Positions 8,388-17,162 of a DNA stretch of 64,000 nt are shown piece by piece. Location of the stretch: assembly GCF_003855495.1 (NCBI RefSeq), contig NZ_CP034087.1:62001-126000 (forward strand). The letters are read 5' to 3'. Within the stretch, counting starts at the first letter, position 1. Every line of letters starts with the position of its first letter. The notes under the pieces were generated by a model. The model did not search any database and had not been told where the DNA came from. It saw nothing but the letters and a program-made list of their open reading frames with translations. Source of the DNA: Methylocystis rosea (GTDB taxonomy: Bacteria > Pseudomonadota > Alphaproteobacteria > Rhizobiales > Beijerinckiaceae). Both the position numbers and the translations under genes were made by a program.

Positions 8388-11300
8388 GTGATCGCTGGCG
8401 CCAAGCCGCATCCGACGACGCTGGTGCAGTCCGCCGCCATGGCCTCGGTCGCGCCGCCGAAACCCGGCTATCGTCCTCATCAAACGAAGTCGGTGATCGA
8501 CTCCGGGCTTCTTTCGGACGCGCAACTGGAGAGCGTCATTTACGCCGGCGAGGCGCATGGCGGACATCTCGCCGGATCGTTTCTCGTGAATGAAAGTTTC
8601 GATTGCGTCGACGTCGCGCCCGACGACGCGGAAAAATTCGTTCGTTTTCGCCGCGGCTTTTATCTCGGCGACGGCACCGGCGCCGGCAAGGGACGCCAGG
8701 TCGCCGGCGTCCTCCTCGACAATTGGCTGAAAGGACGGCGCAAGGCGCTGTGGATTTCCAAATCCGACAAGCTGGTCGAAGACGCGCAGCGCGACTGGTC
8801 GGCGCTGGGCCAGGAAAAACTCCAGATCGTCCCCCTGTCGCGCTTCAAGCAGGGAACGCCGATCCGGCTCCACGAGGGAATTCTGTTCACGACCTATGCG
8901 ACGCTGCGCTCCGACGAGCGGCAGGGGCGTGACGGAAAGTTGAAAGCCTCGCGTCTCGACCAGATCGTCGAATGGCTCGGCGCGGATTTTGACGGCGTCG
9001 TGGTGTTCGACGAAGCGCATGCGCTCGCCAACGCCGTCGGCGGCAAGGGAGAACGCGGCGACCAGGCGGCGTCCCAGCAGGGGAAGGCCGGCCTGCGGCT
9101 GCAAAACGCCTTGCCCGATGCGCGCATCCTTTACGTCTCGGCGACAGGCGCCACCACGGTCGCCAATCTCGCCTATGCCGCGCGTCTCGGATTGTGGGGC
9201 TCGACTGACATGCCCTTCGCCACCCGCCAGGATTTTGTCGGCGCCATGGAGGCGGGCGGCATCGCGGCGATGGAGGTGCTGGCCCGCGACCTGAAGGCGC
9301 TCGGGCTCTATGCGTCCCGCGCTTTGTCCTATGCCGGCGTCGAGGTAGAGATGCTGGAGCATCGGCTCGGGGTTGAACAAATCCGCATCTATGATTCCTA
9401 CGCCGGCGCCTTCGAGATCATCCACAACAATTTGAACGCGGCATTGGAGGCCGCCAACATCACCGGCGAGGGCGGCAGGGCCTATAATCGCAACGCCAAA
9501 TCCGCCGCGCGCTCGGCGTTCGAATCCAACAAGCAGCGCTTCTTCAATCACCTCATCACGGCGATGAAGGTCCCGAGCCTGATCGCCTCGATCGAGACGA
9601 ATTTGGAAAGCGGTCACGCCGCCGTCATCCAAATCGTCTCGACCAGCGAGGCGCTGATGGAGCGCCGCCTTGCGGAAATCCCGACATCCGAATGGGGCGA
9701 TTTATCGTGCGATTGTTCTCCTCGCGAGTATGTTCTCGACTACCTCGCCCATTCCTTCCCGACGCAGCTTTACGAGGTCTATTCCGACGACAACGGCGAT
9801 CTGCAATCGCGGCCCGTCGTCGACGACAACGGCCAGCCGGTTCATTCGCGCGAGGCGACGGAGCGGCGCGATCGCCTGATCGAGCATCTCGCGGCGCTGC
9901 CCGCCGTGCAGGGCGCGCTCGACCAGATCGTCCAACGTTTTGGCGCCGACATGGTGGCGGAAGTGACCGGCCGCTCGCGGCGCATCGTGCGTAAGACCAA
10001 TGCCGACGGCTCCGATCGTCTCTGCGTCGAAAATCGTCCCGCCTCCGCCAATATCGGCGAGACGCAAGCCTTCATGGATGACGAGAAGCGCATTCTCGTC
10101 TTTTCCGACGCCGGCGGCACCGGGCGCTCCTATCACGCGGACCGGAGCGCGAGGAACCGGCGGCTTCGCGTCCATTATCTGCTGGAGCCGGGGTGGAAGG
10201 CGGACAACGCCATTCAGGGGCTCGGGCGCACCAATCGCACCAATCAGGCGCAGCCGCCTTTGTTCCGTCCCGTGGCGACCGACGTGAAGGGCGAGAAGCG
10301 TTTCCTATCCACCATCGCCCGGCGGCTCGACACACTCGGCGCCATCACGCGCGGTCAGCGCCAGACCGGCGGGCAAGGGTTGTTCCGGCCCGAAGATAAT
10401 CTGGAATCGGCCTATGGCCGCATTGCGCTGCGTCAGCTCTACCAGCTGCTCTATTCCGGCAAGGTCGAGGGCTGTTCGCTGACGCGTTTCGTTGAGGCGA
10501 CGGGTCTCGACCTCACCGACCAGGACGGAACGCTCAAGGAAGAACTCCCGCCGATCACCACATTCCTCAACCGCATCCTGGCTCTGCCGATCGGACTGCA
10601 GAACCGGCTGTTCGAGGTTTTCGAAGGGCTGATGGAGGCCTCGATCGAGGGCGCCATTCAGGCCGGCTCGTTCGACATTGGCATCGAAACGGTGACCGCC
10701 GAAAGCCTCGTCGTCATCGATCGCCGAACGATCGCTATCCATGAGCGGAGCGGCGCGCAAACCTCGCTGGTCACCATTGCGCGCAAGGACAGAACGCGCG
10801 TGACGTCGCTTGAAGTCGCTTTGGAGTTCGCGACGGCGTCCCAAAAATCCCGGTTGATGGTCAACGAGCAATCGGGCCGGGCCGCCGTCAAGCTGCCGGC
10901 GTCCGGGTTGATGCAGGATGACGGGACGGTTCAAACGCGGGTGCGGCTGTTGCGGCCGACCCATCGAGAATTGATCGGCGTCGAAGCCTTGGAGCGCTCG
11001 CATTGGCGCGAGGCGACGAGCCAGGAGTTCCGGCAAGCATGGGAGGCCGAAGTCGCCGCCCTCCCGGAATTCACCGAGAGCACATTCCATATCGTCACCG
11101 GCCTGCTGCTACCCGTCTGGAACCGCCTGCCCGACGAGACCGCGCGCGTCTATCGCCTGCAAACGGACGAAGGGGAGCGGATCATCGGTCGTCTGGCGTC
11201 GCCGGCGACGGCCGCCGTTCTCGGCGAGAACCTCGGCGCCGCGACCCCTGCCCTGTCGCCAGACCACGCGATCGCCGCGGTCATGCAGGACGGCGCCAGT

Positions 11301-11546
11301 CTCATTCTCGCCGATGGGTTGGTTCTGAAGCGCTCGCTCGTGATGAACCGCCAGCGGCTCGAACTGATCGGCTTTTCGGACAGCATGGTGGATCGGCTGA
11401 AGGCGCTCGGGCTGTCTTCCGAAATCATCGCTTGGAAGCTGCGGCTGTTCGTGCCGCTCGGCGACAAAGCGGCGGGCGTCATCGCGAAAATCCTCGATCT
11501 CTTCCCCCTGCTCCGCGTCGCGCCTGCAACGCGCGCGAACGCTTGA
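8388..11546 (+). CDS. DarB-like protein, strawberry-notch helicase half
   Basis: The second part of the split methyltransferase-helicase, 1052 residues. Helicase motifs are intact: Walker A GDGTGAGKGRQ, motif Ia WISKSDKL, Walker B VFDEAHALANA, motif III YVSATGAT, and C-terminal motif VI QGLGRTNRTNQ. Together with the upstream frame it matches the fused methyltransferase plus SF2 helicase layout of plasmid and phage proteins such as P1 DarB, which protects incoming DNA from restriction. The annotated GTG lies 7 bases after the upstream stop and lacks a clear ribosome binding site, so expression would need reinitiation or read-through. It is in the same frame as the upstream half, so no frameshift is involved. 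Toprim and DUF2493 genes follow. Confidence 0.85.
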   Translation: MIAGAKPHPTTLVQSAAMASVAPPKPGYRPHQTKSVIDSGLLSDAQLESVIYAGEAHGGHLAGSFLVNESFDCVDVAPDDAEKFVRFRRGFYLGDGTGAGKGRQVAGVLLDNWLKGRRKALWISKSDKLVEDAQRDWSALGQEKLQIVPLSRFKQGTPIRLHEGILFTTYATLRSDERQGRDGKLKASRLDQIVEWLGADFDGVVVFDEAHALANAVGGKGERGDQAASQQGKAGLRLQNALPDARILYVSATGATTVANLAYAARLGLWGSTDMPFATRQDFVGAMEAGGIAAMEVLARDLKALGLYASRALSYAGVEVEMLEHRLGVEQIRIYDSYAGAFEIIHNNLNAALEAANITGEGGRAYNRNAKSAARSAFESNKQRFFNHLITAMKVPSLIASIETNLESGHAAVIQIVSTSEALMERRLAEIPTSEWGDLSCDCSPREYVLDYLAHSFPTQLYEVYSDDNGDLQSRPVVDDNGQPVHSREATERRDRLIEHLAALPAVQGALDQIVQRFGADMVAEVTGRSRRIVRKTNADGSDRLCVENRPASANIGETQAFMDDEKRILVFSDAGGTGRSYHADRSARNRRLRVHYLLEPGWKADNAIQGLGRTNRTNQAQPPLFRPVATDVKGEKRFLSTIARRLDTLGAITRGQRQTGGQGLFRPEDNLESAYGRIALRQLYQLLYSGKVEGCSLTRFVEATGLDLTDQDGTLKEELPPITTFLNRILALPIGLQNRLFEVFEGLMEASIEGAIQAGSFDIGIETVTAESLVVIDRRTIAIHERSGAQTSLVTIARKDRTRVTSLEVALEFATASQKSRLMVNEQSGRAAVKLPASGLMQDDGTVQTRVRLLRPTHRELIGVEALERSHWREATSQEFRQAWEAEVAALPEFTESTFHIVTGLLLPVWNRLPDETARVYRLQTDEGERIIGRLASPATAAVLGENLGAATPALSPDHAIAAVMQDGASLILADGLVLKRSLVMNRQRLELIGFSDSMVDRLKALGLSSEIIAWKLRLFVPLGDKAAGVIAKILDLFPLLRVAPATRANA

Positions 11547-11558
11547 GCGGGGGCGATC

Positions 11559-12593
11559 ATGGAACGTCCCGCCGCGGCGCTGTCGCGCGGTCTCGCCGAA
11601 CAGGTCGAGGCCGTTTGCAAGCACTACCTTTCGAATGGCTGTCGGTCCGGTAATTACTGGACCGTTGGCGACGTGAACAACCATGCGGGCCGCAGTCTTT
11701 ATGTGCGGCTCAAAGGCCCGCTCTCCGGCAAGGGCGCGCGCGGCAATTGGGTCGACTCCGCGACCTCCCAATATGGCGATCTGCTCGATCTCATCGCGGC
11801 GCGGGAAAATCTTCGGTCGTTTCGAGAAACGCTCAACGAGGCGCGGCGATTCTTGAAACAACCGCGCATCGAGCCGCCAACGCGATCGAATGAACGATTC
11901 TCCGATCGCGACACGATCGCTACAGCCCGGAGGATATGGGCGGCGTCACGGCCGATCCAAGGAACGCCGGCCGAAGCCTATCTGCGCGCCCGAAAAATCA
12001 CCGCTGATCTCGACGTAACGTCGCTGCGCTATCATCCCGCGCTCTTTTACCGCGAGTGCCCGGGCGCTTCCAGTCGCAAGTTGCCGGCGCTCATCGCAGT
12101 CGTCACAAATCATCGTGGCGAGATCACTGGCATGCACCGCACCTTTCTCGACCCGACGCGCAACGATAAGGCGTCGGTTCCCACCCCGCGCCGTTCCCTC
12201 GGCGCCATTCTTGGCAACGGCGTTCGTTTCGGAATAATCGACGACGTCGTTCTCGTCGGCGAAGGGATCGAGACGGTTCTCTCGCTCAAGAGCGCCCTGC
12301 CCTATCTGCCCATCGTCGCCGCGCTTTCCGCTGGCCATCTCGCCGCCTGGGAGTTCCCACCGGGGCTGCGTCGTTTGATCGTTGCTTGCGACAATGATGC
12401 AGCCGGATGGAGAGCGGCGCGCCGACTCAGCGAGCGAGCCGAGGTGCTCGGCATCGGGGCGACGACGATCACGTCGCTGCGTTCCGACTTCAACAGCGAT
12501 CTGCGCGGCATGTCGAGCGAAGGGTTTCAGCGCCGCCTCGCCGCAATGCTCGGGTCCGATCTCCGGACGGGCAACATCGAAAAGAACAAATAG
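11559..12593 (+). CDS. Toprim-domain primase-like protein (DUF7146 type)
   Basis: A 344-residue protein. The N-terminal half resembles plasmid primase-like proteins (ANHAG-like NNHAGRSLYVRL, GNWVDSAT, YGDLLDLIA), with a middle region around RIWAASRPIQGTPAEAYLRAR. A Toprim fold occupies residues 220-315: the conserved Glu in LVGEGIETVLS and the acidic pair in VACDNDAAGW. Toprim proteins of this type act in primer synthesis on mobile elements. The gene begins 12 bp after the helicase gene, indicating co-transcription and a shared role in handling plasmid DNA after transfer. No zinc finger is visible, so any priming may need a partner. Confidence 0.82.
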   Translation: MERPAAALSRGLAEQVEAVCKHYLSNGCRSGNYWTVGDVNNHAGRSLYVRLKGPLSGKGARGNWVDSATSQYGDLLDLIAARENLRSFRETLNEARRFLKQPRIEPPTRSNERFSDRDTIATARRIWAASRPIQGTPAEAYLRARKITADLDVTSLRYHPALFYRECPGASSRKLPALIAVVTNHRGEITGMHRTFLDPTRNDKASVPTPRRSLGAILGNGVRFGIIDDVVLVGEGIETVLSLKSALPYLPIVAALSAGHLAAWEFPPGLRRLIVACDNDAAGWRAARRLSERAEVLGIGATTITSLRSDFNSDLRGMSSEGFQRRLAAMLGSDLRTGNIEKNK

Positions 12594-12689
12594 GGTACCA
12601 TTGCTTCGGCCCGGCCGAGACTGTGGGGCTGGCTTCTCTCTTCTGTCGTCAGCGTCTGCTCTTGGCGAGAGGGCCGCGCGACGGCCTTT

Positions 12690-12830
12690 GAGAGCAGCGA
12701 TGTCGCCACAAGCGGCCCGCTTGCCGCAACGCGAGGCGCCGACTTTTTTCCCTGCCCGGCGCGTTTCGCGCCGGGCATTCCTCGCGAGCCAAAAAAGTCG
12801 GCGCCTCGCGTCCTGCGCTTCGCTTCGGTC
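12690..12830 (+). ncRNA. Candidate structured leader with nested stem-loop
   Basis: The 320-bp gap before the DUF2493 gene holds a long nested hairpin. Outer arms CGAGGCGCCGACTTTTT and its exact complement AAAAAGTCGGCGCCTCG, with one further T:A pair, bracket an inner GCCCGGCGCG / CGCGCCGGGC hairpin with a TTT loop. It is preceded by GAGCAGCGATGTCGCCA. A degenerate copy of the same arrangement lies at 16728-16800. Minus-strand reading yields only Arg-rich, low-quality protein. I interpret it as a structured RNA leader or DNA secondary-structure element; no known RNA family was recognised. Confidence 0.45.
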
Positions 12831-12913
12831 CTTTGGATGCGGCGCGGTCCGCCCGTGGCTTTGGGATCGCTGTCAGGCCGCGATCGGCGCGGCCTCCGCC
12901 CAAGAGAAACGCC

Positions 12914-13864
12914 ATGAATGACGAGATCACTTCCCTTCCCTTCGAGTCCGACCTCTCGGATCACGACGCGAGATCATCCTCTTCGCATCTTCTCGACGAA
13001 CTCGCCCTGCACGGCTATCGCCCCTTCGAGGACGATCCAGATCCGCGTCCCCTGCCCTCTTCCGACGCTGCGGCGCTTGCTCTCGAATCGGTCGTCGAAA
13101 CCCTGTCGGGCTTGTTGTCCGACACCCGCCTCGAAGCCGATCTTCCCGATCTCCTCTGGTCGATCGTCAATCTCTTTCACCGCAAGGCCGATCGCATCGG
13201 CCGCGATCTCGACGACAATGAGGTCGCGCAGCGCCGGACCCAGGCCGAACAGGACGGCTCGGAAATTCGATCGGTCGAACTCGAACGTCTGATCGCGCAA
13301 GGGCTCACGTTGGTCGAGCGGCGCAACGCTTTCGAGTTCTTTCGCGATCAGCTATCGGAACTTTATTCGACCGAGACCGGCTCCTCCTGGCGCCCGCGTT
13401 CAGGCTCAATGGTCAACCATCGGGCTCTGACCTCGGCGATGATCGACAGCCGCGATTTTCTCAACGCGAAGAAACTCGCCGACACGCAGGTGCTGTTGCC
13501 AGCGGGCTCTCGCATCGCATTCGCGGGTGGCCCCGACTGCAACGATCACACCCGCATCTGGGCGACGCTCGACAAGGTTCGAGCCAAGCATCCCGACATG
13601 GTTCTGCTCCATGGCGCCGGTCCCAAGGGAGCCGAGCGCATCGCCGCCTGCTGGGCCGACAATCGCAAGGTCGCGCAAGTCGCCTTCAAACCCGATTGGA
13701 CCCGTCACAAGAACGCCGCTCCTTTCAAGCGCAACGACGTCATGCTCGAGACCCTACCGATCGGCATCATCGTTTTCCCAGGCTCCGGCATCGTCGAGAA
13801 CCTCGCCGACAAGGCTCGCAAGATGGGAATCCCCGTGTGGCGGTTCGGGAAGGAGGGCGCATGA
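12914..13864 (+). CDS. DUF2493 (SLOG-like) domain protein
   Basis: A 316-residue protein. The C-terminal 130 residues form a Rossmann-like DUF2493 domain: VLLPAGSRIAFAGGPDCND, LLHGAGPKGAERIAACWAD, AFKPDW and IGIIVFPGSGIVENLADKA. DUF2493 (YspA-like) belongs to the SLOG superfamily, thought to sense or process nucleotide ligands. The N-terminal half is acidic and helical and may adapt partners. ATG 12914 is chosen over the in-frame TTG 12833, because the upstream 27 codons lie in the structured leader and are Arg/Pro-rich. Its place at the end of the parB-DUF7007-DarB-Toprim block is typical of alphaproteobacterial plasmids. Its substrate is unknown. Confidence 0.8.
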   Translation: MNDEITSLPFESDLSDHDARSSSSHLLDELALHGYRPFEDDPDPRPLPSSDAAALALESVVETLSGLLSDTRLEADLPDLLWSIVNLFHRKADRIGRDLDDNEVAQRRTQAEQDGSEIRSVELERLIAQGLTLVERRNAFEFFRDQLSELYSTETGSSWRPRSGSMVNHRALTSAMIDSRDFLNAKKLADTQVLLPAGSRIAFAGGPDCNDHTRIWATLDKVRAKHPDMVLLHGAGPKGAERIAACWADNRKVAQVAFKPDWTRHKNAAPFKRNDVMLETLPIGIIVFPGSGIVENLADKARKMGIPVWRFGKEGA

Positions 13865-14265
13865 GCGCCGTCATCTCGGAATTGGGCGCCGTTCGGTTCC
13901 GCAGATTGGCTGCACGGTGCCAGATTATCCTTTGCTTGGCGGGAAGCAATTTGGCCTCACCGCCGGCTTGTGCGATTCGCCTTGCTGCGCCTCGATCGAA
14001 ACTGAACACAGCGCCGCCCGCCGTTCGTCGAATGCGATCATGCCATCGGCAAAGTCGGGCCGCTCGGAAGAGATTACCACCAGATTTCATGCGTCTTGCG
14101 AGTACTTTGATCGCCGTCATTGGCGGCCTAAGATGGTTGAAAACGCTTATAAAAAGGTTCTGTCGCAGGGGACGTTGCCCGAAGTCGAAACAGCCTTCGT
14201 TAATAGTGCGTTAACCTAAAAACGCTGGACGAAGAAAGAGAATCATGGCCTAACGCTGACTGGCA
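13865..14265. other. Gene-poor junction
   Basis: A frame starting at ATG 13861 (overlapping the previous stop) runs to 14214 but has no recognisable features and an implausible composition late in the frame. The stretch otherwise contains AT-richer sequence before the truncated repA and probably carried that gene's promoter. No clear operator or parS site was found. Confidence 0.4.
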
Positions 14266-14757
14266 ATGGGCGTCAAAGCGCCCTTAGCCCGTCAGAGAGG
14301 ACCGACGACGACGACGATCGCTGAACCTTTGCGACACATCCCAAAGAAGGAGGACCCAGCGGAGCGGATTGTGCGGCACGCCGGCGTGCTTTCGAGCCAG
14401 ATGCAATCCCTACGGGAACGCATGTATCCGCCTCATGCCAAAAAGGGTCTCCGTTACTTCATGACGAACGAGGTCTCGAAGCTTACCTCGATCCCGGAAT
14501 CCACGCTGAAGGCCATGTCGATCGAAGGTAAGGGCCCGGTCCCGGCGCGTCTTGAGAACAATCATCGAGCCTATACTCTCGCCCAGATCAATGAACTCCG
14601 GCGGTTGTTCGCTGATCAGAAGCCATCCGAGGCGTCGCGATTTTTGCCGCGTCGCCGCCCTGGCGAACACCTTCAGATCGTAGCAATCGCGAATTTCAAG
14701 GGCGGAAGCGCCAAGACCACCACGAGCCTTCATCTCGCTCACTATCTCGGACTTCAT
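14266..14757 (+). pseudogene. repA: Truncated RepA (ParA-family) of a second repABC system
   Basis: The N-terminal 164 residues are clearly RepA: a leader, then an MerR-like helix-turn-helix segment (AKKGLRYFMTNEVSKLT, STLKAMSIEGKGPVP, YTLAQINELR), then the start of the ParA ATPase domain with a deviant Walker A, NFKGGSAKTTT. The protein breaks after YLGLHG, where the ISL3 inverted repeat begins. The reading frame runs on into the IS until 14871. The rest of repA, and any repB or repC partner, is absent on the other side of the IS. It differs in sequence from the intact RepA at 26.2 kb, so it is a relic of a different replicon, not a duplication. Confidence 0.88.
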
Positions 14758-16472
14758 GGTTCTTCCTCACTTCCTGTTGCGGCAGTCACTACGCAGGAAG
14801 CAAGCGCGCCCGGAGGAGTTCTGGTCCAGCTCGACCATACATCGTTCGTTTTAGCGCTTTCAAACGATTGATCTGTCCTTCCGTCTGGCCGTTGCTCCAA
14901 GGCTCAGTGATCGCATTTCTCACCGCGTCGATGTCTCTTTGCGCCGTGCGCGCGAAACGTTGCATCGCGTACAAGCCTGACTTCTGAGCGTCTTTCAGCC
15001 ACGAGCCGATTTTACCGACGCTCTTGCTTTTTAGCATGCCCCTAAATCGCATGGCGAGTCGACGCATGGTGGCGAACTCTGGCCAATCCCTTTTCAGCGC
15101 ATCGACTTTCGCAGCTTGATTGGCGGTCAGCATTCCCCGCGGCTTGATGCACAGCGCCGCAGCCACGATTGGCGATATCGAACGTCCCGTCGCGGGATCG
15201 ACAGGTCGTGGATTCGGAACAGCCGTCGTGGCCTTCAAATTCACCGTCTTTCTTTTCGGATTGCGCCATTTCGCCAAAAGTCGCTCAGGGTTTGAAAAAC
15301 TTCCTGTTTAACCGCGCGCTTTGATTTCCTGGAAAAGGCGACGGCCGCGCACGCAACCTTCTGACCAGCGGCGTGATAGATAATCTTCGAAATGTCGCGG
15401 CGACGTCGTCTTAGGCGCCGAAGCGCTCCGTTCGGGAAGCGTACTGGCTCGGATCCATTTGGCGATCGTGCGGCGATCGAACCCCGTTTGTCGCACGATC
15501 TCACGGACATTTCGGCCCTCCTTCCAAAGCGCGCGAACGTGGTCGAAAACCGCTTGCCTTGAATGTTGGTTCGCGATTCTGGTGAGGCGGCGGTGCTCGG
15601 CGCCGCCGTGCTTATCTCTCACGCTGGCGACCTCTTCGCCGTCCGTCGGCAACAAAGGACGCGCGCAAAACCCGGGCGCGCGGCTGAGTTGGACCTGAAT
15701 GGCCTCGCGCAGATTCTGCACAATGTGGAAACGGTCGGCGATTTGCCGCGCCTGCGGCGCGCCTTGGGCGAACGAACCGCAGCGATCGCGGCTGATGATC
15801 TCGACACCAGGATGCTTCTTGAACCAATCTGCTGTCATGCCGGCGGCGCGCTCCGGAAAAAGATCGACCACCTCCCGTTGTTCCAAGTCCACGATGATGG
15901 TCCCGTAAGTCGAACCCTTGCGCCATGCCCAATCGTCGACGCCGACGACTCGCGTTTTCCTCTCGGAGCCGCGCGCCTTCACCCGTCGCTTGAGACAGCG
16001 CAGGATCGTATCGTCGCTCATCGGCATGCCGATTTGCTTGATTAAACGCTCACCTGGACGCCCGCCCACGCCACGGCCGAAAAGATAAACGACTTCCGTC
16101 GCCCGAGCGGTGCGGCGCGCTCGAGGATCCGCGACCTCGGGCGCCTGTGTAGTGAAGGTCTTACGCTTGCAGGCTCCATTTCGACACTGCCAGCGCTGGA
16201 GACGGAGCTTCACAGTTGCGGGGGTGCCTTGCGCCGGCAAATCTTGGAGATACCGCTCATGCCAGCCGTGTCGGTGAATCGATCGCTTTCCGCAGTCTGG
16301 GCAGGCGCCAGACCCCATGGCCATCGCCGATATCAGCCATTGGCCATCAATCTGTTGCGCGTCTAAAACTCGTACGCCCTCTCCAAGGGACCAAATCGAT
16401 TTTCTCGGCACGCGGTCAAGCTATGGCCTCGTTCCCAATCGATCAAGGCGCAACAGAAAGTGAGGAAGACCC
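14758..16472 (-). mobile_element. ISL3-family insertion sequence
   Basis: A 1715-bp element bounded by 26-bp imperfect inverted repeats, 14758-14783 (starting GGTTCTTCCTCACTT) and 16447-16472 (reverse complement starting GGGTCTTCCTCACTT), with three mismatches. It carries one transposase gene on the minus strand. The 8-bp flanks (gacttcat on the left, acaaaaag on the right) do not match, so no target duplication survives. The left flank is repA and the right flank is an unrelated membrane gene, so the element sits on a deletion or recombination junction. Confidence 0.85.
14789..16411 (-). pseudogene. ISL3 transposase, interrupted by one in-frame TAA
   Basis: Read from GTG 16411, the first 367 residues show the N-terminal zinc-finger pattern (CPDCG, then CRNGACKRK), a helix-turn-helix, and DDE-type core motifs (VVGVDDWAWRKGSTYGTIIVDL; ISRDRCGSFAQGA; QIADRFHIVQNL). 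The frame stops at TAA (15308-15310). The same frame continues immediately with GSFSNPERLLAKWRNPKR and ends with the family's C-terminal signature WSNGQTEGQINRLKALKR. Intact relatives read ARGYxGSF here, so a single tyrosine codon has become TAA. The full span of about 540 codons is normal for ISL3. The enzyme is probably inactive, unless the two parts act together. Confidence 0.85.
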
Positions 16473-16581
16473 ACAAAAAGTTAGCAGGCCCGTAGCTGCG
16501 CCAATATACGGCTGCGATGATTGGCGTCGCCAGGGAGTATGCCGCCGTCAGCCAGACCAGAAAGCCTTCAGGGCTTACCAT
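16473..16581 (-). pseudogene. N-terminal stub of a membrane protein
   Basis: From ATG 16581 on the minus strand the frame reads a hydrophobic start (SPEGFLVWLTAAYSLATP, then IIAAVYWRSYGPANFLW). This matches my memory of the N-terminus of a small multi-pass membrane protein family containing GPANFLW. The IS inverted repeat begins directly after FLW and the remainder is missing. The gene is a fragment of unknown function and useful mainly as a breakpoint marker. Confidence 0.5.
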
Positions 16582-16727
16582 CGCCGTCCTACCAAGCGCA
16601 CCGATTTATTCACGTACCCGACTTAAGCTTCTTACAGGCTGCTTTCCACCCTTCCCCGGAGCGCGGGTTTCCGGCCGCAAAGCTCCAGTGATTTTCCGTC
16701 GAGGTAATGAGCAGCGATGTCGCCAGA

Positions 16728-16800
16728 AACGGCTCGCTTCCCGCCGACTTCTTTCGCCTGCCCTACGCTTGCGCCGGGAAAAAGCGGCGGGCTCTGAAAT
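16728..16800 (+). repeat. Degenerate second copy of the structured leader element
   Basis: GAGCAGCGATGTCGCCA here repeats the sequence found before the DUF2493 gene, followed by a related order of blocks: CGGCTCGCTTCCCGCC, GACTTCTTTC, a GCGCCGGG segment and GCGGGCTC. The outer arms no longer pair perfectly. No gene begins close downstream on the plus strand, so this copy appears displaced or decayed. Confidence 0.5.
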
Positions 16801-16841
16801 CACCTTGGCGAATGTCGCTTTCGCCCGTGGAACTTAAGTCC

Positions 16842-17162
16842 CTACGTCTCAGAATTATCAGACGCCGTTGAAGGCCGCTGCTTTACGGCCTTTTGCGCAA
16901 TCTTCTCGTTCACTTTCTTGAGCTTCTCGGCGGCGCGCGCCTCGGCGACGACAGCGCGATCATAAGCCTTTTTGGCGACAGTGAGCTTCTTTTCGGCCAC
17001 CTGATGGGCGGCGGTCGCCGTTGCGAGGGGGTTACGGGTCCGCTTCTTTGCCGGCGCTTTGCGCGTGGCTTTTTTAACAGCAGACTTCGCAGTGACTTTC
17101 CGAGCGGCTTTCTTCGTGGCGCCTTTGCGCGCGGTCTTCTTCGCAGTCGTTCTTCTTGCCAT
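16842..17162 (-). CDS. Histone H1-like lysine/alanine-rich protein
   Basis: A 106-residue, strongly basic protein. Residues 1-45 are a run of Lys, Ala, Arg and Thr (repeated KKAARK, KKATRK, APAKK), like the C-terminal tail of histone H1. Residues 48-95 form a predicted coiled coil (AAHQVAEKKLTVAKKAYDRA, AEARAAEKLKKVNEKIA). Such proteins bind DNA non-specifically and compact it. ATG 17162 is the only sensible start. On a mobile replicon it may help plasmid DNA package or remain silent, like other plasmid nucleoid proteins; that is inferred. It is isolated and transcribed toward the decayed region at 16.5 kb. Confidence 0.75.
   Translation of the reverse strand: MARRTTAKKTARKGATKKAARKVTAKSAVKKATRKAPAKKRTRNPLATATAAHQVAEKKLTVAKKAYDRAVVAEARAAEKLKKVNEKIAQKAVKQRPSTASDNSET

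Noticed and set aside
8343..9632. 429-residue minus-strand frame across the DarB-like split
   Set aside because: Shadow frame; it spans the TAA break but has no domain of its own.
12649..12930. 93-residue minus-strand hypothetical in the leader of the DUF2493 gene
   Set aside because: It is the translation of the structured element (compare LWRHRCS with FWRHRCS in the second copy at 16.7 kb); similarity of the two frames reflects repeated DNA, not a protein.
13861..14214. ATG overlapping the DUF2493 stop, 117-residue frame
   Set aside because: Good position but no recognisable sequence, and a second frame of equal length overlaps it.
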